This document shows positions 43,227 through 51,682 of a DNA stretch of 64,000 nt, piece by piece (position 1 is the first letter of the stretch; each line of letters begins with the position of its first letter). The notes under the pieces are model-generated. The model had not been told where the DNA came from. It worked only from the letters and a program-made list of their open reading frames with translations, and did no database searches. Origin of the DNA: Nereida sp965655635 (GTDB lineage: Bacteria > Pseudomonadota > Alphaproteobacteria > Rhodobacterales > Rhodobacteraceae); assembly GCF_965655635.1 (NCBI RefSeq), contig NZ_CBFHHE010000001.1, positions 62,001-126,000 of the forward strand, written 5' to 3'. Made by a program: the position numbers and the translations under genes.

Positions 43227-43759
43227 ATACGCTTATCTCTCTGCATAACGCGGTTTTTGCGCGTCTCTCTGCCGCCGGTGACATCATCACCCCCACATTG
43301 GCGCGGTTCGTGTTTGGCGCGGTTCTACTGCAATACTATTGGGCATCAGCAGGCACAAAACTTGACGGCTTTTTCAGTCCATCTGATGGTGGCTACATCC
43401 AAATATTTCCCAAAGCTGTTGAAGCAGCTGGCTATGATACGTCACAACTTGGGGTCTTTCACTTGGTGGTCGTGATGGCGGGGACATACGCGGAGTACGC
43501 CCTGCCGCTTCTGATTATCATTGGTCTTCTGACGCGCCTCGCAGCAATTGGTATGATCGGCTTTGTGTTGGTACAATCGATCGTCGACATTACCGGACAT
43601 AATGTGGGCGGGGCCGATTTGGGCGCATGGTTTGATAAAGCTTCAGGCGCGTTGATCATGGATCAGCGCACCCTTTGGGTTTTTGTGTTGCTTGTTTTGG
43701 TCGTACGCGGTGCCGGTCCGTTTTCAGTGGACCGATTATTAAAGCGTGCCGTCGTCTAA
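43223..43759 (+). CDS. bufD: DoxX-family membrane protein of the bufferin operon (BufD)
   Basis: A 178-residue DoxX protein with four predicted helices (about residues 25-45, 75-100, 105-125, 145-165). The usual DoxX phrases FVFGAVLLQYYWASAGTKL and AEYALPLLIIIGLLTRLAA are seen. DoxX members accompany bufferin genes, but their role (possibly redox or membrane-linked) is not known. It overlaps bufC by four bases and converges with an ArsC-like gene, with a four-base overlap of their ends. Confidence 0.88.
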   Translation: MNTLISLHNAVFARLSAAGDIITPTLARFVFGAVLLQYYWASAGTKLDGFFSPSDGGYIQIFPKAVEAAGYDTSQLGVFHLVVVMAGTYAEYALPLLIIIGLLTRLAAIGMIGFVLVQSIVDITGHNVGGADLGAWFDKASGALIMDQRTLWVFVLLVLVVRGAGPFSVDRLLKRAVV

Positions 43760-44073
43760 AGCCAAACAGCCTTCGCAGCCGCATCCCAACCAATTGTCGT
43801 ATGGTCGTGGGACGCAATAATCGGTCGCTTCATCAATGTGGGATGCGCCAGCAACAGTTGGATCGGTGCGATCTGACGGTCCTCTCCCGACAAGCCACGC
43901 CAAGTGGTTGAGCGCATATTCAACAGCTTTTCGCCAAACATATCGTGGAAAATCTTAAGCCGTGCCTCGCTCAGCGGAGCATCACGCACATCGTGCAATA
44001 CTGAACCCTCAATCTCTTTGAGAGCTTTGCGGCACGTATCGCACGCTTTAATCCCGTAAATTGTGATGGTCAT
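43756..44073 (-). CDS. ArsC/Spx-family protein
   Basis: A 105-residue thioredoxin-fold protein of the ArsC/Spx (YffB) family with the CxxC at the start (IKACDTCRKAL) and the C-terminal motif LLAHPTLMKRPII. The true arsenate reductase signature is not certain; the family includes glutathione-dependent reductases and regulators. Ends four bases inside the tail of bufD, on the opposite strand. Confidence 0.85.
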   Translation of the reverse strand: MTITIYGIKACDTCRKALKEIEGSVLHDVRDAPLSEARLKIFHDMFGEKLLNMRSTTWRGLSGEDRQIAPIQLLLAHPTLMKRPIIASHDHTTIGWDAAAKAVWL

Positions 44074-44217
44074 TTATTTCGAAGCTCCTGCATTCTTGTT
44101 ACTTGATTTTCAAACTACGGTGCTAGCTAGTTTCTTACACAGTTTGTTCCAGCGGCGCACCGCTTGAATACAATCAAGATTGCCGCCAAGCGCGGTTCGA
44201 CACTAAGGAGATAGCGG

Positions 44218-44424
44218 ATGGCTACTGGCACCGTAAAATGGTTCAACCAAACAAAAGGTTACGGCTTCATCGCACCGGATGATGGCGGCAAAGACATTTT
44301 TGTACATATTTCAGCTATTGAGGCCGCTGGCTTGCGCGGCTTGAACGACGACCAAAAAATTCAGTACGAAATGATTTCAGGCCGTGATGGCCGTGAAAGC
44401 GCTGGTGAGTTGGTTCTGCTGTAA
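44218..44424 (+). CDS. cspA: Cold-shock protein (CspA family)
   Basis: A 68-residue nucleic-acid chaperone with the OB fold: TVKWFNQTKGYGFIAPDDG (RNP1) and DIFVHIS (RNP2), all normal. Preceded by AAGGAG eight bases before ATG and followed by a strong terminator. It keeps RNA single-stranded at low temperature. Confidence 0.96.
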   Translation: MATGTVKWFNQTKGYGFIAPDDGGKDIFVHISAIEAAGLRGLNDDQKIQYEMISGRDGRESAGELVLL

Positions 44425-44453
44425 CCGTCAATCACGCGTTACTAAATTCGAAG

Positions 44454-44486
44454 GCCCGCAACGATTGATCGTGGCGGGCTTTTTTG
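44454..44486 (+). terminator. Intrinsic terminator after cspA
   Basis: GCCCGC at 44454-44459 pairs with GCGGGC at 44474-44479 around a 14-base loop, followed by TTTTTTG. Confidence 0.85.
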
Positions 44487-44507
44487 TTTGCAACGGGGTA
44501 CCTGTAC

Positions 44508-44810
44508 CTATTGACTGTGCGAAGTCCCACCATGCGAATGATATGTGACATAGCCGTGGCGCTTTACATGACTATGGGTGATTACATCTTTGTGGCGCTT
44601 TCGAGCGTGCCAAACAGGGTGCATCATCGCCTGCTGATAGCTTCCAGCATTTGGCTTACCGCAGCAAATAACACCACTCATTGTGACAGGCTGTAGACCC
44701 GCAGGGCAATAATTGGCAGCGCTGTCATAGCGGTAAACACGGTCTCCCGCTGATGCTGCGACGGTCGTTGTACAGACCAATCCGGCACACATTGCAATTG
44801 TTTTGATCAT
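44508..44810 (-). CDS. Small secreted His-rich protein
   Basis: A 100-residue protein with a signal peptide (MIKTIAMCAGLVCTTTVAASA) and a mature part with CPAGLQPVTMSGVICCG, containing three Cys, followed by a basic His-rich tail (HARKRHKDVITHSHVKRHGY, then HSHGGTSHSQ). The tail could bind metal ions. No family recognised. ATG 44810 is chosen for its clean signal peptide. Confidence 0.55.
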   Translation of the reverse strand: MIKTIAMCAGLVCTTTVAASAGDRVYRYDSAANYCPAGLQPVTMSGVICCGKPNAGSYQQAMMHPVWHARKRHKDVITHSHVKRHGYVTYHSHGGTSHSQ

Positions 44811-44926
44811 AATAACTCCCTGCACCGACGCGCATTACTCGTTAACATTCCTACGGTGACGCGTTGCCCCGCATAGGTCAAACTATACAACGGAAACGGT
44901 CTGTTTCCAAAACTACGACGCTTTGC

Positions 44927-45838
44927 CTAGTCGGGCTTGGCAATTGCCATGAATTCGCGCCACTCACCTTTGGACATGCCCGATGTTTCTTGGGTCACTT
45001 CTTCACCTGACATCATACGACGCAAACACTCAACGCCGCGACCAGAGAACTGTGCTCCGCCCATACGGTAATCTTCAAAAGCACCATACGCAAATGGCAC
45101 CCAATCTTTGACCACATCACAGATCGCATCGGCGTAAACACGTATTTCGTATTGTGCGTGGCTATCCGCGCGCAAGCGCAGGAAATGGAAAAGGTTGTGC
45201 AAGTCCACTTTCCAATACCACTGGGTATAAATGTTAGCAGGCAAGTTCATCCGCGCAAGCTCTCGTGCCAGCCCTTGTTGGCCATCTTCACTGATCATCT
45301 CTTCGTAGTGATCATAAGCGCGGTTGCTATCGGCTTTCAGGAATTCAAGCACCCGTGCTGCCTCATCCCCCTGCAGTGCTTCGCCGCGACCTTGGTTGTT
45401 GATCACAGACTGAGCTGCAAGATGCTCGGGTGCGGGGATATAAAACTCGCGGTCAAGAATTGAGTAGCGCGCGGAATACTCATTTACGTTCGCTGTGCGG
45501 TGACGGATCCATTGACGGGCTACAAAAACCGGCAACTTCACGTGCAACTTAATCTCGCACATTTCAAACGGCGTGGAGTGCCAGTGGCGCATCAGATACC
45601 GGATCAGGCCTTCGTCATTTTGCACTGACTTGGTACCCTTACCATAGCTTACCCGTGCCGCTTGCGTAATCGCGTTGTCATCGCCCATGTAGTCAATGAC
45701 GCGGATAAAGCCGTGATCCAGAACAGGTTTCGACTCATACAAATGTGCTTCCATACCAGGCACTGTGGCGCGCGCTGTTTGGTGACGCATAGCGCGTTGT
45801 GCATCGATTTCGGCTTGTTGCTCGGGCGTTACAGGCAT
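44927..45838 (-). CDS. thyX: FAD-dependent thymidylate synthase ThyX
   Basis: A 303-residue flavoenzyme making dTMP from dUMP with methylenetetrahydrofolate. The ThyX motif RHRTANVNEYSARYS is at residues 112-126 (consensus RHRxxSxNExSxRYS, with Ala for the first Ser). Other typical stretches are DYMGDDNAITQAARVSYG at about 49-66 and WYWKVDLHNLFHFLRLR near 210. It lacks a folA/thyA neighbour, consistent with ThyX replacing ThyA. Confidence 0.95.
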   Translation of the reverse strand: MPVTPEQQAEIDAQRAMRHQTARATVPGMEAHLYESKPVLDHGFIRVIDYMGDDNAITQAARVSYGKGTKSVQNDEGLIRYLMRHWHSTPFEMCEIKLHVKLPVFVARQWIRHRTANVNEYSARYSILDREFYIPAPEHLAAQSVINNQGRGEALQGDEAARVLEFLKADSNRAYDHYEEMISEDGQQGLARELARMNLPANIYTQWYWKVDLHNLFHFLRLRADSHAQYEIRVYADAICDVVKDWVPFAYGAFEDYRMGGAQFSGRGVECLRRMMSGEEVTQETSGMSKGEWREFMAIAKPD

Positions 45839-45997
45839 GGTGTTGTCTTTCTGTCCAGATTCGCTTCTGCACTATATCTGGGAACTGCCCATCAATAAAC
45901 GGCCATATGCTGGGGTTTTTCGCCGCTGGCTTGTTGACTTAAATCACCAGAAATTAGACTATTGGGCTGTGTAATGATTGCCAGTTTAAGTGTTGAA

Positions 45998-47134
45998 ATG
46001 TTGGGTATTTTTCCGCGATTGTTGATTGCAACCCTAGGCTTTGCGCCAATTTTAGGATGTGGCGGTGACGGGACGAACCCGTTCATCATCGACGGCATTC
46101 CAGCACAAGACACGACAAGTGACCCAAACACGGGTGCAGGAGCCACGCCCGACAATCGCTTTTTGTTCAGTCCCTCCGAGAACCTCATTCTAAATTCAGT
46201 GGATTTTGACGAGACAACCAATCAGTTGGTCCTGAATAACCTTCCATTCGACAACTCTGACATAACCGGCGGTATTTACGAGCAGGTTCAACAGATTAAC
46301 GCGCGCACCATCGAATACCGCAATGAGCGCGCAGGCGATCAGCCTTTTGACACCTACTACGCCGTCTTCATACGTTCGCCCGAATACGAAGCAACTGCGG
46401 TTGCCTCTGGCGATTATCTTGGGTTTGGATATGGCGGTGCAAACCTTCGGCGCATCGGCAACACGATCACGCTACCAGGCGTTGCCACCTACACCTACGC
46501 GGGCGATTATGCGGGGTATCGCACATTTGATCAGGGACGCGGCGGAATTGAACTGGTGACCGGTGACCTTCGCATTGATGTCGATTTCGCAGATATTGAT
46601 GTAGTCGAAAACATTGGCGGCACTTTGCGCGGCGCAATCACAAATAGGCAACGTGCTGCCCCCGGTGGCGGCGCTGCGATCCCAAATGCGCTACCTAATG
46701 TGTTGCTTGTGGACACCGAATTTAATCGTGACGGAGAAATCAACGAAGCCGAGGCCGGAACTGCCTTTGAGGGCGACCCGCGCGACAACGGTATCTATGA
46801 CGGGGGCTTTAACGGCAAAGATGCCGCAGCCGTTGCTGGGTTTATAAAGATTGAAGGTGTCGCAGGTATTCAACGTGTGGGGTTCGATACGGTCACATAT
46901 TCGCAGGTCATTGATGAAGAACCACAGCTCTTTACTCAAACAAGTCTACCGAATGATTTGCGCCTTGTGCGCGAGCGTATTGGGCGCGGTGAAGTCATTG
47001 CAGATTTCGTATTCCAGCTGCCTGCGGGTGCTACTTTGGTTGAACGTGAAACCGATACGATTGTGCTCAGTTCAGAATTCAACGCCCGTGAAGTTGGTGC
47101 TTTCAGCACAGATAGCGTCAACCGCGATCCGTGA
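45998..47134 (+). CDS. Surface lipoprotein with beta-barrel-like domain, probable Slam substrate
   Basis: A 378-residue lipoprotein: MLGIFPRLLIATLGFAPILGC gives a lipobox at Cys21, followed by a Gly/Asp-rich linker. The C-terminal half has the TbpB/HpuA-like phrases YAGYRTFDQGRGG, LVTGDLRIDVDFADIDVVE and GTLRGAITNR, typical of a small ligand-binding beta barrel. A Slam-like outer-membrane protein gene follows seven bases after, in the arrangement known for lipoproteins flipped to the cell surface. ATG 45974 is an alternative start. The ligand is unknown; no iron or heme receptor gene is next to it. Confidence 0.7.
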   Translation: MLGIFPRLLIATLGFAPILGCGGDGTNPFIIDGIPAQDTTSDPNTGAGATPDNRFLFSPSENLILNSVDFDETTNQLVLNNLPFDNSDITGGIYEQVQQINARTIEYRNERAGDQPFDTYYAVFIRSPEYEATAVASGDYLGFGYGGANLRRIGNTITLPGVATYTYAGDYAGYRTFDQGRGGIELVTGDLRIDVDFADIDVVENIGGTLRGAITNRQRAAPGGGAAIPNALPNVLLVDTEFNRDGEINEAEAGTAFEGDPRDNGIYDGGFNGKDAAAVAGFIKIEGVAGIQRVGFDTVTYSQVIDEEPQLFTQTSLPNDLRLVRERIGRGEVIADFVFQLPAGATLVERETDTIVLSSEFNAREVGAFSTDSVNRDP

Positions 47135-47141
47135 CGTGGTG

Positions 47142-48518
47142 ATGAGGCACCCCATCTTATTGTGCGTTTGCCTAGTGGCTTTTGCTATAGGCGCGCCCCA
47201 AACAGTGATGGCCCAAAGCTCAGATCAGTTACGTTTGAGCAAAGAAGAAGCACGGGTATTTGCGCAAACCTTGGTTAATCAATCCGAACCACGCGCCGCA
47301 CGTGAGGTGGCACTTGGACTTTTGCGTGCCGACCCTGACGATGTTTCAGCACTTTTTTCACTGGCGGCAGCCGAGCGTTTACTGGGTCGGTCCACTGCCG
47401 CACGGTTTGCTGGCAAAAGAGCGTTTCGCAAAACCGCAAATCCGTCAGAGAAATTTGCAGCGGCGATCCTTATTCCTGAAAGTTATCTTCGTCATGGGCA
47501 ACATACGCGCGCCCAAATTTGGCTAAGACGTTCCGAGCCTTTTGCGCGTGGTCCGGCGCAACAAGCGGCACTTGCCAGAAACTATGCGCAAGTTGCGCGG
47601 GCGAACCCGCTTACGTTTGAATTGGAATTTCGCGCAGGACCGAACAGCAACATCAACAACGCGCCCAAGTCAGACAGCCTAATTTTCAACGGGATCGAAA
47701 TCGCGGCAAGCGGTGCCAGCCTTGCGCTTTCCGGCACCGAAATTTCGTACGGGCTTAAGCTTCGTCACAAACGCCCATTAAATGACGGCACCGCCTTGTC
47801 TTTTGGCACGCGGCTGAACGCCATCAATTACCGACTTTCAGATTCCGCAAAGGCCCAAGCCCCTGATGCGCACCCAAGCGACTTTGCGTTTTATGAGGTC
47901 GGAATTGACGCAAGCTACGACGCAAAGCCCACAGCAAATGCAGCCGACACCGTCAGATTTGAAGTTGGCGCAAACTGGTACGGCGGCGGAAGGCTGACGA
48001 ATTTTGCAAAAGTAGAAGCAGAACGGCGCTTTCGCTGGGGGAATGCGGCAACTGGCGCAATTGGATTTGGAATTACGCGCAACGAACGGCTAGACGCCGA
48101 TGAGCGGTCCTCCACTGTCGCATCGGCAACGCTCAAAAGAACACAGACCCTATCGGTTGGTTCACGCCTAAGCTGGTCAGCAAACACTTCAAACACAGCC
48201 TCACGTTCAGCCCTCATTGAGCACGCAAGCGTTTCTGCAAATATCACCTACGCGCCGGCGGAACCGATACTTGGCGCCACAGCGGAATTTGGCGTTTCAT
48301 TTGGTCAGCGCAAGTATGCACAAGTCGTTAGCATTTTTGGTCCCGATAGCCGCAAAGATAGGCAAGCAGGGATCCGAGCACAGTTTTTAGTGGAAAAGAT
48401 CAACGTCTACGGATTTGCACCGCTCGTAACTCTGTCCGCCTCAAGCACAGAATCAAACATCAACCGCTATGATATCCGGCAAACAGGTGTATCATTGGGG
48501 ATAGCGTCGGTCTTCTGA
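47142..48518 (+). CDS. Slam-like surface lipoprotein assembly modifier (TPR plus DUF560 barrel)
   Basis: A 458-residue outer-membrane protein. The signal peptide ends near VMAQ (residue 23). An N-terminal TPR-like helical domain covers about residues 30-150 (ARVFAQTLVNQSEPRAARE, then DPDDVSALFSLAAAERLLG). It is followed by a beta barrel of about 300 residues with many alternating aromatic strands and the DUF560 entry phrase FELEFRAGPNSNINNA. The last residue is Phe, as for outer-membrane proteins. Slam proteins translocate specific lipoproteins to the outer surface; the upstream lipoprotein is the likely client. ATG 47142, with GTG 47139 just before. Confidence 0.78.
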   Translation: MRHPILLCVCLVAFAIGAPQTVMAQSSDQLRLSKEEARVFAQTLVNQSEPRAAREVALGLLRADPDDVSALFSLAAAERLLGRSTAARFAGKRAFRKTANPSEKFAAAILIPESYLRHGQHTRAQIWLRRSEPFARGPAQQAALARNYAQVARANPLTFELEFRAGPNSNINNAPKSDSLIFNGIEIAASGASLALSGTEISYGLKLRHKRPLNDGTALSFGTRLNAINYRLSDSAKAQAPDAHPSDFAFYEVGIDASYDAKPTANAADTVRFEVGANWYGGGRLTNFAKVEAERRFRWGNAATGAIGFGITRNERLDADERSSTVASATLKRTQTLSVGSRLSWSANTSNTASRSALIEHASVSANITYAPAEPILGATAEFGVSFGQRKYAQVVSIFGPDSRKDRQAGIRAQFLVEKINVYGFAPLVTLSASSTESNINRYDIRQTGVSLGIASVF

Positions 48519-48555
48519 TCGGCAATCGAATTCTCAAAGCGAAGGAGCCAAAAAT

Positions 48556-48984
48556 ATGGCCTTAACTTACCTGCACACGATGGTTCGCGTGAAAAACCTG
48601 GAGGCATCAATGGCTTTTTTCAAGCTGTTGGGCCTGAAAGAGACGCACCGCACTGACCACGAAGGGGGCCGCTTTACTCTGGTTTTCATGGCCGCTCCCG
48701 GTCAGGAAGAGACGCCTGTTGAGTTGACCTACAACTGGGATGGCGATGATGAATTGCCTTCAGATAGCCGCCATTTTGGACATCTGGCATACCGCGTAGA
48801 CAACATCTACGAAGCCTGTCAGCACTTTATGGATAACGGCGTAACTATAAACCGCCCGCCCCATGATGGGCGCATGGCTTTTGTTCGCTCACCAGACAAT
48901 ATCAGTATTGAATTGCTACAAGCAGGTGACGCGTTGGCTCCGGCAGAACCATGGGCCAGCATGAAAACCACTGGTCACTGGTGA
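48556..48984 (+). CDS. gloA: Lactoylglutathione lyase (glyoxalase I)
   Basis: A 142-residue VOC-fold enzyme converting the methylglyoxal-glutathione adduct to lactoylglutathione. The metal ligands are readable: His in YLHTMVRVKNLE, Glu in PVELTYNWDGDD, His in FGHLAYRVDNI and Glu in ISIELLQ. Length and order match GloA. GGAGCC precedes the ATG. Confidence 0.93.
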   Translation: MALTYLHTMVRVKNLEASMAFFKLLGLKETHRTDHEGGRFTLVFMAAPGQEETPVELTYNWDGDDELPSDSRHFGHLAYRVDNIYEACQHFMDNGVTINRPPHDGRMAFVRSPDNISIELLQAGDALAPAEPWASMKTTGHW

Positions 48985-49111
48985 AGACACCACGTTCTAA
49001 CCAGCCCTACTACAACTGACGTTAGGTTGGTTCTGCTGAACATTCGTTAACTTGAATTGAAAGGAGTGCGGATAGCCCGCGCTCCTTTTGCCCAAATGGA
49101 CGCAGCCACAT

Positions 49112-49621
49112 TTAATAGATGTATCGGATTTGATCAGTCCAGTAACGTTCCACGCGTTTCAGCCCGTGCGTAATGTCATCTAGTCTTTCAAGATCAAGCA
49201 CCTGATGGGCCTGCAGACCATCTGAATGGCGTGCAAACAACTCGTCCACCACTTTACAGACATGCCTGCCATTTTCAGTTAATTTCACCCGAACAGAGCG
49301 GCGATCAATTTCGCACCGTTGGTGGTGCATATACCCCATCTCAACAAGTTTTTTGAGGTTATAGCTTACGTTACTGCCTTGGTAGTACCCGCGTGATTTA
49401 AGCTCTCCGGCGGTGACTTCATTGTGACCGATGTTGAACAACAGCAGTGCCTGAGCAGCATTGATATCGAGCAGACCAACGCGCTCAAACTCGTCTTTCA
49501 AAACATCGAGGAGCAGCCTATGCAGCCGCTCCACCAGTGACAACGCATCAAGGTAACTTGAGGCAAATGGGTCTTTTTGCTGGGTAATGCCCGATCCGGG
49601 AAGATTTCCTTGCATGCTCAT
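49112..49621 (-). CDS. MarR-family regulator (LdtR/PetP-like)
   Basis: A 169-residue winged-helix regulator. The phrases VERLHRLLLDVLKDEFER, LDINAAQALLLFNIGHNEVT, RGYYQGSNVSYNLKKLVEMG and DRRSVRVKLTENG are characteristic of the alphaproteobacterial LdtR/PetP group, which controls envelope and stress genes. Start at ATG 49621; the gene is alone, with a 50-base gap to sdhE upstream on the same strand. Confidence 0.88.
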   Translation of the reverse strand: MSMQGNLPGSGITQQKDPFASSYLDALSLVERLHRLLLDVLKDEFERVGLLDINAAQALLLFNIGHNEVTAGELKSRGYYQGSNVSYNLKKLVEMGYMHHQRCEIDRRSVRVKLTENGRHVCKVVDELFARHSDGLQAHQVLDLERLDDITHGLKRVERYWTDQIRYIY

Positions 49622-49670
49622 GGCCGTGCCTCTGTCAACTAAATGTTGCGCAAGGCTTAGAGACCAATCG

Positions 49671-49991
49671 CTAATTACCGGTTAAAACGCCGCCATCTTT
49701 CAGCATATGTGCGGAAATCTCTGAAATCATATCCAAAAATGCTGGCGGTGTTTCGACTTGACCCGTGATCCACTGATACAGATCGTGGTCATTTTCAGCC
49801 AATAGCGCATCATATGTGGCCAACTCTCCGTCAGTCATTTCACGTAGTTTACTATCCGCATAGTCCATCAAAATGACGTCCATCTCTTTGATGCCCCGCC
49901 TGATTGATCGCATATAAAGACGCTTGATTTGCGTCTCGCGCGGCTCGTCCGCGGGCGGGATCGGCTGTGGAATTTGGGGAAGTTCGCTCAT
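49671..49991 (-). CDS. sdhE: FAD assembly factor SdhE
   Basis: A 106-residue protein with the conserved RSIRRGIKEMD motif (RxxRRGxxE) at residues 28-38, which binds the flavoprotein SdhA during covalent FAD attachment. The C-terminal YQWITGQVETP and the helical pattern agree with the family; the N-terminus has an extra Pro-rich stretch. It overlaps the end of the XRE regulator gene by four bases. Confidence 0.88.
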   Translation of the reverse strand: MSELPQIPQPIPPADEPRETQIKRLYMRSIRRGIKEMDVILMDYADSKLREMTDGELATYDALLAENDHDLYQWITGQVETPPAFLDMISEISAHMLKDGGVLTGN

Positions 49992-50392
49992 GTGCCCGCC
50001 TTAATCGCAGCGCGCAGGCGTTTTTCTACAATGCCCATACGCTCGGTTTCGCGGTAAACCCGTGCTTTAATTGCGCGAAGTTCCAACAACAAGTCATCAA
50101 CACCATCAGGCAGGTCTTGTCCCATATCTGGGGCCTCTACACCCTCGCCTTCGCCGTTCAACAACCAGCTGAAAGACACGCCGATAATGCCCGCCATCAT
50201 GGTCAACCGGTTGGCGCGGGGCTCGGACAGATCCTCCTCCCACGATTGCATCGTGGTCAGTTTCACACCAAGGCGCTTGGCCAGTTGTGCTTGGGTCATG
50301 CCAGCCGCCTCACGCGCGCCGGCAAGACGATCCCCGAAAGTAGAGGTGTCCTCGCTAAACCAATCTTCGTTTTGCTGTGTCACATCTTCCAT
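49988..50392 (-). CDS. XRE-family helix-turn-helix regulator
   Basis: A 134-residue protein with an N-terminal HTH_3 domain at about residues 19-75: FGDRLAGAREAAGMTQAQLA, then KRLGVKLTTMQSWEEDLSEP. The C-terminal half contains a coiled-coil-like stretch (LLLELRAIKARVYRETERM). Its stop overlaps the sdhE start, so they may be co-transcribed. It diverges from aspC and might control it. Confidence 0.85.
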   Translation of the reverse strand: MEDVTQQNEDWFSEDTSTFGDRLAGAREAAGMTQAQLAKRLGVKLTTMQSWEEDLSEPRANRLTMMAGIIGVSFSWLLNGEGEGVEAPDMGQDLPDGVDDLLLELRAIKARVYRETERMGIVEKRLRAAIKAGT

Positions 50393-50467
50393 TACATGCC
50401 TCTTCCGTCTAAGGGATATTTTAATCGTTCTAACACATTCTTATCACCGAGCAAAACGGAGCCTACA

Positions 50468-51670
50468 ATGTCTTTTCTGTCCAAAACACTCGATCGCGTC
50501 AAACCGTCACCGACGATTGCCGTGACCACCCTTGCTGGTGAGTTAAAGGCAAAAGGCATGGATGTGATCGGCCTTGGCGCAGGTGAGCCAGACTTTGACA
50601 CCCCGCAAAACATCAAAGACGCAGCCGTTTCTGCAATCGCTGCAGGGAAAACCAAATACACGGCCCCTGACGGTATTCCTGAGCTGAAGCAAGCAATCTG
50701 TGACAAGCTAAAACGCGATAACGGACTTGAGTACACACCCGCACAGATCAGCGTGGGCACCGGTGGCAAGCAGACGCTTTATAATGCCTTCATGGCAACA
50801 CTAAACGAAGGCGACGAGGTAATTATCCCCGCCCCATACTGGGTCAGCTATCCGGATATGGTTCTGCTGGGTGGCGGCACGCCTGTGGCCGTTGAAGCGA
50901 CCCTTGAGAACAACTTCAAAATTACAGCAGAACAGCTTGAAGCAGCGATTACCCCTAAAACAAAATGGTTCATCTTCAACTCGCCCTCAAACCCAACGGG
51001 TGCGGGCTATTCAGCCGATGAGCTGAAAAAACTCACAGACGTGCTGCTAAAGCATCCGCATGTTTGGATCATGACAGATGATATGTACGAGCATCTGGCC
51101 TATGATGATTTCAAATTTGCGACCCCTGCGGAAGTAGAGCCCAAGCTTTATGAGCGCGCCCTGACATGCAACGGCGTCTCCAAAGCCTATGCGATGACCG
51201 GATGGCGCATTGGATATGCGGCGGGTCCAGAGCACATGATCAAAGCGATGCGTAAAGTGCAGTCGCAATCAACATCGAACCCCTGCTCTATCAGCCAGTG
51301 GGCCGCCGTTGAGGCACTGAACGGCACGCAACACTTTTTGCCCGAGCATAACGTGGTCTTCAAACGCCGCCGCGACATGGTTGTGGACATGCTGAACGCG
51401 ATTGATGGCGTTACCTGCCCCACGCCCGAAGGTGCGTTCTATGTATACCCCAACATCACCGGCCTGATTGGTAAAACTACGCCCAAAGGCACTGTTATTG
51501 AAAGCGACGAGGCTTTCTCAACCGCGCTTTTGGAAGACACCGGTGTGGCCGTGGTGTTCGGTGCGGCATTCGGACTTTCACCAAACTTCCGCGTCAGCTA
51601 CGCTACGTCAGACGATAACTTGAAAGAAGCCTGCACACGTATCCAGACTTTCTGCGCAGCCCTAAGCTAA
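50468..51670 (+). CDS. aspC: Aspartate aminotransferase (class I, PLP)
   Basis: A 400-residue aminotransferase of the Ib type. Features: GLGAGEPDFDTP near residue 36, VGTGGKQTLYNAF near 98, the PLP-ring contact IFNSPSNPTGAGY near 172, and the Schiff-base Lys in NGVSKAYAMTGWRIGY near 235. Interconverts aspartate and oxaloacetate and possibly aromatic or prephenate substrates. ATG 50468 is chosen; the open frame upstream is antisense to sdhE and the XRE gene. Confidence 0.93.
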   Translation: MSFLSKTLDRVKPSPTIAVTTLAGELKAKGMDVIGLGAGEPDFDTPQNIKDAAVSAIAAGKTKYTAPDGIPELKQAICDKLKRDNGLEYTPAQISVGTGGKQTLYNAFMATLNEGDEVIIPAPYWVSYPDMVLLGGGTPVAVEATLENNFKITAEQLEAAITPKTKWFIFNSPSNPTGAGYSADELKKLTDVLLKHPHVWIMTDDMYEHLAYDDFKFATPAEVEPKLYERALTCNGVSKAYAMTGWRIGYAAGPEHMIKAMRKVQSQSTSNPCSISQWAAVEALNGTQHFLPEHNVVFKRRRDMVVDMLNAIDGVTCPTPEGAFYVYPNITGLIGKTTPKGTVIESDEAFSTALLEDTGVAVVFGAAFGLSPNFRVSYATSDDNLKEACTRIQTFCAALS

Positions 51671-51682
51671 ACGAGAGACTTT

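Noticed and set aside
49967..50467. Upstream part of the frame containing aspC
   Set aside because: It is antisense to sdhE and the XRE regulator gene; AspC begins at 50468 with a family-like N-terminus.
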